Shown one piece after another: positions 1 to 6,893 of a DNA stretch of 15,050 nt (the first letter of the stretch is position 1; each line of letters opens with the position of its first letter). The notes under the pieces are model-generated. The model was not told where the DNA came from. It did no database searches and saw only the letters and a list, made by a program, of their open reading frames with translations. The stretch is from Ignatzschineria sp. (GTDB taxonomy: Bacteria; Pseudomonadota; Gammaproteobacteria; Cardiobacteriales; Wohlfahrtiimonadaceae). Location: contig JASLEF010000236.1 of assembly GCA_030151245.1 (NCBI GenBank), positions 1-15,050 of the forward strand, in the 5' to 3' direction. Position numbers and translations under genes: made by a program.

Positions 1-1171
1 ATGGGTAGGAACAGATGAGTTCAATAAAAAAGGCAGCGCCTATTGGGGTTATTTCATCATTAAAGTCATAATGGCTATTATGAAGACCGATGGATTGATT
101 CTCTTGTGTGCCATTTCCTAAGAACAGATAGCATCCCGGGACTTTTTCTAAGAAGAAAGCAAAGTCTTCGCTTGTCATCTGTTCTTTGATATCGAGAATG
201 ACGTTTTCAGCACCGACAAGGGCTGTTGCAATATCGATGGCGCGTTCTGCTTCATCTTGAGTATTCACGGTCACAGGATGATTAATTTCTCCAAATTTAA
301 GCGTCGCATTCATGCCAAAGGCTTGTGCTATATGGGGAACTAAGATCTTGAGTTTTTGTAAAATGTCCGCGCGAACAGCTTCACTGTGTGTTCTGATGGT
401 TCCTGCCATATCTGCATAGCCAGCGATGGCATTCGTTGTCTCTCCACAGTTAATTTGAGTAATGGCGACGACTAATGATTCAGTAGGATCAATTGTTCTT
501 GCGACAATCCCTTGAATGCCTTGATAGATATGGGTGGCAACTAAGAGAGGGTCAAGCGTATTATGCGGTTGAGCGGCGTGACCACTTTTACCTGAAATAT
601 GAATAAAAATACGATCTGAACTTGCCATAATAGCCCCTGATTTAATGGCAAACTGTCCTTCTTTTAAGGTTGGCCAATTATGGAGCGCATATATGGCATC
701 TACAGGATATCGTTCTAAAACTTTCTCTTTGACGACCATGGTTTCAGCGCCCCCACGCCCCTCTTCTGCCGGTTGGAAAAAGAGAACAACTTGGCCTGAA
801 AAATTACGATAAGTGGCAAGATATTTTGCCACCATTAGTAAGATTGTTGTATGCCCATCATGACCACAAGCATGCATTTTGCCAACTAAAGTAGACTTAT
901 GAGAAAAGCTATTTGCCTCTTGAATTGGCAAGGCATCAATATCTGCACGAAGTCCAATTGTTTTACCAGGTTTCATGCCTTGGATCGTCGCAATTACTCC
1001 TGTTTTAGCGAAAGAAGTATCGATAGAGTCAACATTATAAGATTGCAACAGTGAGACGACTTTCTGTTGAGTATGTCGCTCCTCAAATCCAAGTTCTGGA
1101 TGTTGATGAATGGATCGACGAATATCTCGAGCTTCCTCTTTCCAAGATTTTAATATATCTAAAGGGGTCAT
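1..1171 (-). CDS. M20-family metal-dependent amidohydrolase (partial, C-terminus cut by window edge)
   Basis: Hydrolyses an amide bond, in this family usually an N-acyl amino acid or related conjugate, in the cytoplasm with a two-metal centre. About 390 codons lie in the window without a frameshift. Seen: HQHPELGFEE near residue 17, GLRADIDALPIQE near 75, the metal ligands Cys102 and His104 in MHACGHDGH, the Glu136-Glu137 pair in PAEEGRGGA, and a late His364 in LHNSHYDFND. The last visible residues (NDEITPIGAAFF, then a few more) match the usual family end, so only a few residues should be missing. The start ATG at 1171 has AGAGG just upstream (seen on the minus strand). Family members include hippurate hydrolase and indole-acetyl-amino-acid hydrolases; the substrate cannot be chosen from sequence. 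It lies downstream of the TRAP operon on the same strand but beyond a strong terminator, so it is probably a separate unit. Confidence 0.93.
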   Translation of the reverse strand, partial: MTPLDILKSWKEEARDIRRSIHQHPELGFEERHTQQKVVSLLQSYNVDSIDTSFAKTGVIATIQGMKPGKTIGLRADIDALPIQEANSFSHKSTLVGKMHACGHDGHTTILLMVAKYLATYRNFSGQVVLFFQPAEEGRGGAETMVVKEKVLERYPVDAIYALHNWPTLKEGQFAIKSGAIMASSDRIFIHISGKSGHAAQPHNTLDPLLVATHIYQGIQGIVARTIDPTESLVVAITQINCGETTNAIAGYADMAGTIRTHSEAVRADILQKLKILVPHIAQAFGMNATLKFGEINHPVTVNTQDEAERAIDIATALVGAENVILDIKEQMTSEDFAFFLEKVPGCYLFLGNGTQENQSIGLHNSHYDFNDEITPIGAAFFIELICSYP

Positions 1172-1374
1172 TATTATCCTCTGTGATGGGCTTTTAGTGT
1201 ATAAAAAAATGCGTTCTTAAAAATGTGTCATTGATGCTGTTTTTATAATTTTTAATGTTCAATATCTATTGTGATGCACCTTTATAAAGTTAGCGAGAGT
1301 CTCGAGAGAGTGCAAGTTTAAAAAGAGATAAAAGGCGATAAAAATCAGGTTTTAGCGTTGGTGCTAGTGATATT

Positions 1375-1402
1375 TTGATGACTTTCTTTCGAAGGGGATA
1401 AT
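1375..1402 (+). promoter_or_regulatory. candidate sigma-70 promoter with no gene after it
   Basis: TTGATG at 1375-1380, a 16-base spacer and GATAAT at 1397-1402 resemble a sigma-70 promoter. Transcription from about 1409 would meet the hairpin terminator at 1648-1683, giving a non-coding RNA of about 275 bases. Such matches arise by chance in AT-rich DNA, so this is weak evidence on its own. Confidence 0.3.
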
Positions 1403-1647
1403 GAATACCTGTAGCAGGGGATAAAATCATCCCTATTTTCACCATTGAACCTTCTAAATTTCTCGGGTTTTTTTCTTTGGGTATTAGTCATTATGACCGA
1501 TGTTTTTTTGAAGAAAAATGACGAAATATCTGACTAAAGGAGGTTCGATTACAGAGGAGGGAGTTGTGAATATTATTGATACTTTAGTATGTTGAGCCAC
1601 TCTTAGAGTATCTAATATGAGTTTTTCGCTAGATGCTTTACCAATAC

Positions 1648-1684
1648 AAAAACGGTCTCCTTATTATGAGGGAGACCGTTTTTT
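1648..1684. terminator. bidirectional Rho-independent terminator after the TRAP operon
   Basis: Perfect inverted repeat AAAAACGGTCTCC (1648-1660) and its complement (1671-1683) around a 10-base loop. The stem ends in A on one side and T on the other, so it works in both directions. In the minus direction it lies about 120 bases after the TRAP permease stop and should end that operon before the amidohydrolase. Confidence 0.88.
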
Positions 1685-1801
1685 AGGGACTCATTTTGAG
1701 TCAATGATTAGAGTATTCCGTTATTGTGTTATCTCAATGAGGGGAATCTCATGTCACAATCCCCTCATGTTATGATAGATAACCTCTTTTCGCCTTTAGT
1801 A

Positions 1802-3820
1802 TTAGGCCATCGCTGGTTTATTAATAAGCTTAATAGGGAGTTTCTTCGCATTAATAATGACTATGACAAGCACAATTACAGAGCCGATAATATCGGTGAT
1901 TGTTTCAGGCATGACCAACATTAATGCGCCGGCAGCTAAAATAATGCGCCCAATAAAGCTGAAATTCATTTTAAAGTAACCTTCAACTGCGGCACTTAAA
2001 GCCGTAATCCCAATAATGGAAGTAATGGTGATACTGACAATATCAAAAATAGGCGGGATCGGGAATTCTGTTGCATTCATTGCTAATCCTGTCGTATCAA
2101 TCATTAACATTGCCGGGTTATAGACAAACATGAAGGGGACAATAAATCCAGCAACCGATAGTTTGAGAGATTGCCAACCTGTTTTCATCGGGTCTCCACC
2201 TGCAATACCGGCACCCGCAAATGAGGCTAAAGCGACAGGAGGCGTGATATTAGCAAAGAGACCGAAGTAGAAGACAAAGAGGTGCGCAACGATTGTTGGA
2301 ATACCAATATTTGCTAATGCCGGCGCTGCGATAGTTGCGGTGATAATATATGCCGGGATAGATGGTAGTCCCATCCCTAATACCATCGAGGCAACCATTG
2401 TTAATAACAATGTCACTAAGAGTAACCCCTCACCTGTCCCTGTGATCGAGCCAATTAACTCTGTTGCTGCTGATGTTAAGCTTAATACGCCAATAACAAC
2501 CCCAATAACGGCACAGGCAGCCATAACAGAGAGGGATTGTCTTGCTCCATCTTCTAAAGCTTCTAAAATGTTTTTAAAGCTCATGCGCGTTGCTTTACTA
2601 AATTGGCTGACCACGATAGCAATACCGATAGTATAAAATGCCGCAAAAGCGATAGGAACATTATTACCCAAGAAGTAGACTAGTGCAAAGATAGGGATCA
2701 AGAGATGCCCACGCTCTTTTAAAACTTCCTTGACTCGTGGAAGATCTGCTTTAGGAATTCCTTTAAGGTTATCTTTACCGGCTCTAAAGTGTACTTGAGC
2801 AATAACACCAAGATAGTAGAGTAATGCTGGGAAAAGCGCTGCAAGGGCGATCGTACCGTAAGAAATACCAGTAGTTTCGGCCATAATAAAAGCACTAGCG
2901 CCCATGATCGGAGGAAGAATTTGCCCACCAACAGAAGCACTTGCTTCAACGGCACCTGCGAAGTTACGACTATAGCCCACTTTTTTCATCATAGGAATTG
3001 TAAAAACCCCTGTTCCTACAACGTTACCAACAGCAGATCCATTGATACTTCCCATGAAACCACTTGCAACAACGGCAACTTTTGCCGGGCCGCCTTGTTT
3101 ATGTCCTGCCAGTGCTAATGCGAGGTCATTAAAGAGTTGTCCCATCCCTGATTTATTGAGGAATGCACCGAACAGAATAAAGAGGAAGATAAAGGATACC
3201 GATGCACCGACCGCTGATGAGTATAAACCTTCCGTTGTGATATAGAGATGACCAAAAATATCGCCTAAATCAAAGGGGCGAGTTTGAAGGATTCTTGGCA
3301 TAAAGCTCATATCGCTGATAAAGGGATAGACTAAAAAAATCGCGGCAAGAGCCGGTAAAATAAGTCCCATTACACGACGAGCGGCTTCCATCACTAATGC
3401 AATGGTTAAAATGGACATCGCAATATCTGTCTCATTAGCCATTCCTCCACGTACTGTCGCAATCGCATTATATTCTTTAAATAGATAGGCGAGTGATGCA
3501 AAGGAGAGTGCCACTAAAATCCAGTCGTACCAAGCGACTCTGTCTCGGCGTTGTTTTCTAAATGCAGGGTAGATAAGAAAGACTAATGCAATTCCGACCG
3601 AAACGTGTGTAGCACGATAAAGTAACTCCGGCATTGGATTGTAGGTCGTCCATAAATGGAAGAGCGAGTAAAAAATTGCAAAACAAGAGATAAAGTAGCG
3701 AAGATACTTGCTGCTAGGTGTTCTTACGATTGATTCCCGGTCAAATTTTTCTAAAATCTGTTCGGTATCTGCCGGAACAGCTTCTTCAATTTTGTAGGGT
3801 TCATTATCATTACGACTCAT
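1802..3820 (-). CDS. TRAP transporter permease, fused small and large subunits (TAXI type)
   Basis: Inner-membrane permease of a TRAP uptake system, driven by an ion gradient and fed by a TAXI binding protein. At 672 residues it is the fused type: a soluble N-terminus (about 1-38), four membrane segments in the DctQ-like part (about 40-165), then a DctM-like part of about 12 segments. Conserved large-subunit stretches are visible: GSINGSAVGNV at 257-267, VGGQILPPIMGASAF near 297-311, GMGLPSIPAY at 482-491 and FANITPPVALA near 522-532. The start ATG has AAGGA five to six bases upstream and overlaps the end of the DUF1850 gene by 11 bases, indicating translational coupling. The fused form together with TAXI receptors and DUF1850 is an established arrangement. 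The substrate is unknown; TAXI systems studied elsewhere take up glutamate or other dicarboxylates. Confidence 0.95.
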   Translation of the reverse strand: MSRNDNEPYKIEEAVPADTEQILEKFDRESIVRTPSSKYLRYFISCFAIFYSLFHLWTTYNPMPELLYRATHVSVGIALVFLIYPAFRKQRRDRVAWYDWILVALSFASLAYLFKEYNAIATVRGGMANETDIAMSILTIALVMEAARRVMGLILPALAAIFLVYPFISDMSFMPRILQTRPFDLGDIFGHLYITTEGLYSSAVGASVSFIFLFILFGAFLNKSGMGQLFNDLALALAGHKQGGPAKVAVVASGFMGSINGSAVGNVVGTGVFTIPMMKKVGYSRNFAGAVEASASVGGQILPPIMGASAFIMAETTGISYGTIALAALFPALLYYLGVIAQVHFRAGKDNLKGIPKADLPRVKEVLKERGHLLIPIFALVYFLGNNVPIAFAAFYTIGIAIVVSQFSKATRMSFKNILEALEDGARQSLSVMAACAVIGVVIGVLSLTSAATELIGSITGTGEGLLLVTLLLTMVASMVLGMGLPSIPAYIITATIAAPALANIGIPTIVAHLFVFYFGLFANITPPVALASFAGAGIAGGDPMKTGWQSLKLSVAGFIVPFMFVYNPAMLMIDTTGLAMNATEFPIPPIFDIVSITITSIIGITALSAAVEGYFKMNFSFIGRIILAAGALMLVMPETITDIIGSVIVLVIVIINAKKLPIKLINKPAMA

Positions 3821-4316
3821 GACAGTTCCTTATTATTAAACGTTGCCAAAAATTTAAAGATTGATTGCGAATATGCGCTTCGGTATAGCGCGTTGAAGTT
3901 TTATAAATTTCCCAAAGATACTCATTGGGAATAATGATAGTAGAACGGACATCTTGATCGATAATCCAATTGATTTCTGCCATAAATTGATTCATTTCAT
4001 AATGAATCATACCATCATTGCTAGGGAGGACTTTGCCATCGTGTGGGACGCCTGCTCCAAAGGTTTTAAAAATTGAATGAGTTAAGTTAAAACCTTGATC
4101 TGTTCGTTCATAATGCTCAAGCCAAGGAGTTTTATCAACAGAATGAATCCATGAAAGTGAAAATTTTGGGGATTGAATTTTACAATCCTGATTTTCCACT
4201 GTTATAACGGTATATTGTTGAGACAAAAACGAGGTAAAAATGAGGGGGACCACCATCATCATTGCGATCATGGTGAACCCTTTTTTTAAATATTTGTTAT
4301 GGGGTCTTCTGCTCAT
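3810..4316 (-). CDS. DUF1850 domain protein of a TRAP-TAXI operon
   Basis: Small protein of about 168 residues, anchored or exported through one hydrophobic segment (about 16-33) after a basic N-terminus (RRPHNKYLKK). The WIHSVDKTPW stretch (about 56-65) and FGAGVPHDG (about 86-94) match the DUF1850 family, which is repeatedly found beside TAXI-type TRAP transporters and has no settled role; a helper function for the transporter is inference. The 3' end overlaps the permease gene by 11 bases. The start is uncertain: ATG at 4316 overlaps the upstream TAXI stop by 20 bases and keeps the basic region; a GTG at 4334 lies further inside the TAXI gene; an ATG at 4271 has a better ribosome site (AAGGG) but would lose the basic region before the membrane segment. 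Confidence 0.85.
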   Translation of the reverse strand: MSRRPHNKYLKKGFTMIAMMMVVPLIFTSFLSQQYTVITVENQDCKIQSPKFSLSWIHSVDKTPWLEHYERTDQGFNLTHSIFKTFGAGVPHDGKVLPSNDGMIHYEMNQFMAEINWIIDQDVRSTIIIPNEYLWEIYKTSTRYTEAHIRNQSLNFWQRLIIRNCHES

Positions 4317-5286
4317 CGTAATATTTTTTTGCACCAGGATGAAGGGGAGCGATCAGACCATTTTGGGCATTTTCAAGAGAGATGTCTTTAGCCGCTTGAT
4401 GGGCGTTAGAGAGGGTTGTTAGGTTTTCGAAAAAGGCTTTGGTCAGTTTATAAACATCTTCCTCACTTAAGTCTTTACGTACGATAAGCGCATTAACGAT
4501 CACCGCTGTAGGGACGGATGTTTGATTACTATAGGTGTTTGCGGGGATCTCCCCTGAAAGAAAGTAATCTTGATTTTTTGTAATTTCATCAACCATCTCT
4601 TTTCTAATTTCTACTAGTTGTAGATCAAAACCTTGTTCTAGTTCTAAGATTGATGCATTGGGAAGACCACTTGTTAAAATAGCCGCATCAAGTCTTCCTG
4701 CTTTTAGTGCATCAACGGCGTCTGTATAGGCTAGGAAGTCTACTTTTAAATCATCATAAGTAATACCATGCCCTTTGAGAAGTGTTCTTGAATTGAGCTC
4801 AGCACCTGAATTGAGATCACCGACAGAAACACGACGACCTTTAAGGTCATCCATGGTTTTAATGCCTGATTTTTTAGAGGTCACTATTTGTACATAATTA
4901 GGATATAAAACCGCCATTTGCGAAATATTCTCTAAGGGCACTGGAAAAGCTTCAGAGCCGTTAATGGCTTGACTTAAAACATCACTCATTACAAATGCAA
5001 CTTCCGCTTTACCTTGATTCACAAGATTTAAATTTTGAATAGAGGCTGCTGTAGCTTGAGCTTTTGAGTTCGCGTTGTAAGTTTTTGAATAGATTTGTCC
5101 TAAGGTAGTTCCGAGAATGTTATAAGGACCTGAAGCGCCACCCGTGACGATTGTTACGAATTTTGTATCTAGCTTATCTGAATGCTGTGCGTTATTTTCT
5201 TGTGTATCATCGCCACAAGCGATGAGTAGCATGGATAATGTACTCACAATGAGTAGCTGTTTAATGTGTGAAATTTTTTTCAACAT
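4297..5286 (-). CDS. TAXI-family TRAP solute-binding lipoprotein (copy B)
   Basis: Substrate receptor of the TRAP system. The N-terminus is a lipoprotein signal with lipobox LLIA-Cys24, so it should be lipid-anchored on the periplasmic side. The mature part (329 residues in all) shows the TAXI/NMT1-like fold: GGASGPYNILGTTLGQIY near 48-65, DDLKGRRVSVGDLNSGAE in the middle, and GRLDAAILTSGLPNASI in the second lobe. The start ATG follows GGAGAG with about five bases between. It is about three quarters identical by eye to copy A just upstream, with the main differences in the signal region, the FP-rich loop (around 99-107) and the stretch after YFLSGEIPA. It sits directly before the DUF1850 gene and the permease, so it is the copy coupled to the transporter. 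Two closely related receptors for one permease could widen ligand range or raise receptor dose; that is inference. Confidence 0.94.
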   Translation of the reverse strand: MLKKISHIKQLLIVSTLSMLLIACGDDTQENNAQHSDKLDTKFVTIVTGGASGPYNILGTTLGQIYSKTYNANSKAQATAASIQNLNLVNQGKAEVAFVMSDVLSQAINGSEAFPVPLENISQMAVLYPNYVQIVTSKKSGIKTMDDLKGRRVSVGDLNSGAELNSRTLLKGHGITYDDLKVDFLAYTDAVDALKAGRLDAAILTSGLPNASILELEQGFDLQLVEIRKEMVDEITKNQDYFLSGEIPANTYSNQTSVPTAVIVNALIVRKDLSEEDVYKLTKAFFENLTTLSNAHQAAKDISLENAQNGLIAPLHPGAKKYYDEQKTP

Positions 5287-5455
5287 AATCTCTCCAAGAT
5301 AGGCATCGCCTATTTAGTTATTCATGATCGTATTTATATTAAGTACATGACAATATCGATAAAGGCTTACCATCAGGAGATGATATTAGGCTTATCATAA
5401 TATTGGTATGTCGTAGAGAGGGGGTAAAAGCGATAATGCTTATATTAAATTTAAA

Positions 5456-5491
5456 TCTGTCTTCATAGTGAGGATTCTCTATGAAGACAGA
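5456..5491 (-). terminator. long hairpin between TAXI genes, likely leaky terminator or 3'-end stabiliser
   Basis: A 13-bp perfect inverted repeat, TCTGTCTTCATAG with its complement, surrounds a 10-base loop. It starts about 47 bases after the copy A stop. In the direction of the genes it is followed only by a broken T-tract (ATTTAAATTT), so termination should be partial; in the opposite direction a GTTTTT run follows. Such hairpins often let a binding-protein transcript accumulate above the membrane genes. Confidence 0.6.
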
Positions 5492-5510
5492 GTTTTTAAG
5501 AAAATGACTG

Positions 5511-5533
5511 CTATAAGAAAGGGGCTCTTATAG
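5511..5533 (-). repeat. second intercistronic hairpin
   Basis: CTATAAGA (5511-5518) and TCTTATAG (5526-5533) form an 8-bp perfect stem with a 7-base loop, beginning just after the stop codon of TAXI copy A. No T-tract follows. With the longer hairpin nearby it makes a double-hairpin 3' end for the first gene. Confidence 0.5.
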
Positions 5534-5537
5534 AGCG

Positions 5538-6539
5538 TTATTTTGCTGCTTGTTCATCGTAGTATTTTTTCGCGCCAGGATGGAGCGGTGCTACTAAACC
5601 TTTTTGAGCATTTTCAAGAGAGATCCCTTTTGCCGCTTGGTGAGCATTTGAAAGGTTATCTAAGTTTTCGAAGAATGTTTTTGTGAGTTTATAAACATCA
5701 TCTTCGCTTAAATCTTTACGAACTACGAGAGCATTGACAATAATAGCGGTTGGAATCGCTTCTTCGTTGTTGTAAGTGCCTGCTGGAATCTCTGCTGATA
5801 AGAAGTAAGATTGATCTTTTGCAATATCATCGACCATCGGTTTTCTGATTTCAACGAGTTGAAGATCAAAACCTTGCTCTAGCTCCATGATGGATGCATT
5901 AGGTAAACCACTGGTTAAAACTGCCGCATCAATTTTTCCACCACGAAGCGCATCAACAGCTTCTGCAAAGCCGAGGTAATCGATACGAAGATCATCATAG
6001 GTGATACCATGCCCATTTAAAAGTGCCCGAGCATTCATCTCTGTACCTGAGTTGAGGTCACCAACAGCGACACGTTTTCCTTTTAAATCATCCATTGTTT
6101 TAATGCCTGATTTTTTAGAGGTCACGATTTGAACATAGTTCGGATAAAGAGCGGCAACCTGAACCACATTATCAATTTTTTCAGGGAATGAGCCTGTCCC
6201 TGCAACTGCTTGGCTTAACACATCACTCATTGTGAGTGCCATTTCCGCTTTTCCTTGATTCACAAGATTCACGTTTTGAATAGAGGCCCCTGTAGATTGT
6301 GATTTTGAGTTCACCCCATAGGTTTTAGAGTAGATCTGACCTAGAGTGGTTCCAATAATATTATAAGGGCCTGATGAACCGCCCGTTGCGATGGTGACAA
6401 ATCGAGTTTCAAGTTGATCTGCGCTAACGCCGGCATTATTGTCTGTGCTGTTTGTTTTATTATCATCACCGCATGCAACTAAGAGTGTTGATAGCGCGGT
6501 CACCATTAATAGATTTTTTAGTCCAAATTTCTTCTTCAT
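5538..6539 (-). CDS. TAXI-family TRAP solute-binding lipoprotein (copy A)
   Basis: First gene of the TRAP operon, 333 residues. The start ATG at 6539 is chosen because GAGGAGG lies about 10 bases upstream and the protein then opens with a clean lipoprotein signal (MKKKFGLKN, hydrophobic core, lipobox LLVA-Cys23). A frame opening 14 codons further upstream would spoil that signal. A low-complexity Asp/Asn/Thr-rich linker follows the Cys, as in anchored receptors. TAXI stretches: GGSSGPYNIIGTTLGQIY, DDLKGKRVAVGDLNSGTE and GKIDAAVLTSGLPNASI. The C-terminal HPGAKKYYDEQ is shared with copy B. The role is capture of an organic or amino acid for the downstream permease; the ligand cannot be read from sequence. 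Confidence 0.94.
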   Translation of the reverse strand: MKKKFGLKNLLMVTALSTLLVACGDDNKTNSTDNNAGVSADQLETRFVTIATGGSSGPYNIIGTTLGQIYSKTYGVNSKSQSTGASIQNVNLVNQGKAEMALTMSDVLSQAVAGTGSFPEKIDNVVQVAALYPNYVQIVTSKKSGIKTMDDLKGKRVAVGDLNSGTEMNARALLNGHGITYDDLRIDYLGFAEAVDALRGGKIDAAVLTSGLPNASIMELEQGFDLQLVEIRKPMVDDIAKDQSYFLSAEIPAGTYNNEEAIPTAIIVNALVVRKDLSEDDVYKLTKTFFENLDNLSNAHQAAKGISLENAQKGLVAPLHPGAKKYYDEQAAK

Positions 6540-6586
6540 AGTGAATAAGCCTCCTCGGCTGGATTGATCATTTGATATCATTAGTG

Positions 6587-6592
6587 ATTATA
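6587..6592 (-). promoter_or_regulatory. probable -10 box of the TRAP operon promoter
   Basis: A perfect TATAAT on the minus strand lies about 48 bases before the TAXI copy A start, allowing a leader of about 40 bases that includes the strong ribosome site. The matching -35 is poor (TACAAA at 17 bases), which would suit an activator-dependent promoter; the repeat cluster just upstream is placed for such control. Confidence 0.45.
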
Positions 6593-6610
6593 GTATTGAT
6601 ATATTGTTAT

Positions 6611-6670
6611 TTGTAGCGTAAAGCCTGCTGCTTGTATAGTGCTATTTTCTTAAACGATAGCACGCTACAA
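6611..6670. repeat. operator-like cluster of direct and inverted repeats
   Basis: Three related units: TTGTAGCGT at 6611-6619, TTGTATAGTGCTAT at 6632-6645, and on the opposite strand TTGTAGCGTGCTAT at 6670-6657. The first two are in direct orientation exactly 21 bases (two helical turns) apart; the last two form a 14-bp inverted repeat with two mismatches and an 11-base spacer. The cluster lies just upstream of the -10 box of the TRAP operon, so it may bind a regulator. Confidence 0.5.
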
Positions 6671-6825
6671 AAACAATTGCATGCAACATGCCGATTTTGT
6701 TCTGTAATTTAATATAGGAGAGGGTTTTACGCAAGTTTTGAGGATCGCTATCCTCCATCTTAAAGAGATTACTTTGAAAATAACGGTATGAAAAACTGAG
6801 GTAAAGCTTGTAAGAAGGGAATGCG

Positions 6826-6855
6826 TAGACCTAGATTTAAGAAGAGGTGTATACT
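6826..6855 (+). promoter_or_regulatory. candidate holA promoter
   Basis: TAGACC (6826-6831), an 18-base spacer and TATACT (6850-6855) give a reasonable sigma-70 match; the leader would be about 30 bases and contain GAGGAG. Confidence 0.4.
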
Positions 6856-6893
6856 GGCAGCCATCTGTTTTATGAGGAGTTAAAAGATTTACT

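Larger units (their letters stand above)
1172..1801. other. 630-base gene-free stretch
   Basis: No credible gene is seen. The only longer open frame (plus strand, starting at 1724) runs antisense into the end of the TRAP permease and looks spurious. The stretch holds a strong hairpin terminator (1648-1683), a plausible plus-strand promoter (1375-1402), a small hairpin AGGGAT/ATCCCT near 1417-1435, and a GAGAGTCTCGAGAG-type palindromic patch at about 1294-1309 near the amidohydrolase start. The amidohydrolase promoter should lie in the left part, but no good -35/-10 pair was found for it. Confidence 0.6.
5287..5537 (-). promoter_or_regulatory. intercistronic region between the two TAXI genes
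   Basis: 251 bases, long for an operon. It holds two hairpins near the copy A end (listed separately) and, on the minus strand, a possible weak promoter TTGTCA (about 5355-5350) with TACGAT 15 bases on, which is a short spacer. The motif AGGCTTA occurs twice, 25 bases apart (5363-5369 and 5388-5394), and a short inverted repeat ATAGGC-ATC-GCCTAT lies just before copy B. Copy B may therefore have its own promoter or be read through from copy A. Confidence 0.4.
6540..6893. other. divergent intergenic region between TRAP operon and holA
   Basis: 354 bases without a gene. It carries the likely promoter of the TRAP operon (minus), the likely promoter of holA (plus), a cluster of related repeats at 6611-6670, a 10-bp palindrome TTGCATGCAA at 6677-6686 and a small hairpin GAGGAT-CGCT-ATCCTC at 6740-6755. 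Confidence 0.6.

Noticed and set aside
1566..1595. Nine-codon GTG frame after a GAGGAGG-like site, possible leader peptide
   Set aside because: No gene follows it on that strand, no run of regulatory codons is present, and frames this short occur by chance.
1724..1924. 66-codon plus-strand open frame
   Set aside because: It is antisense to the end of the TRAP permease over most of its length and matches no known family.
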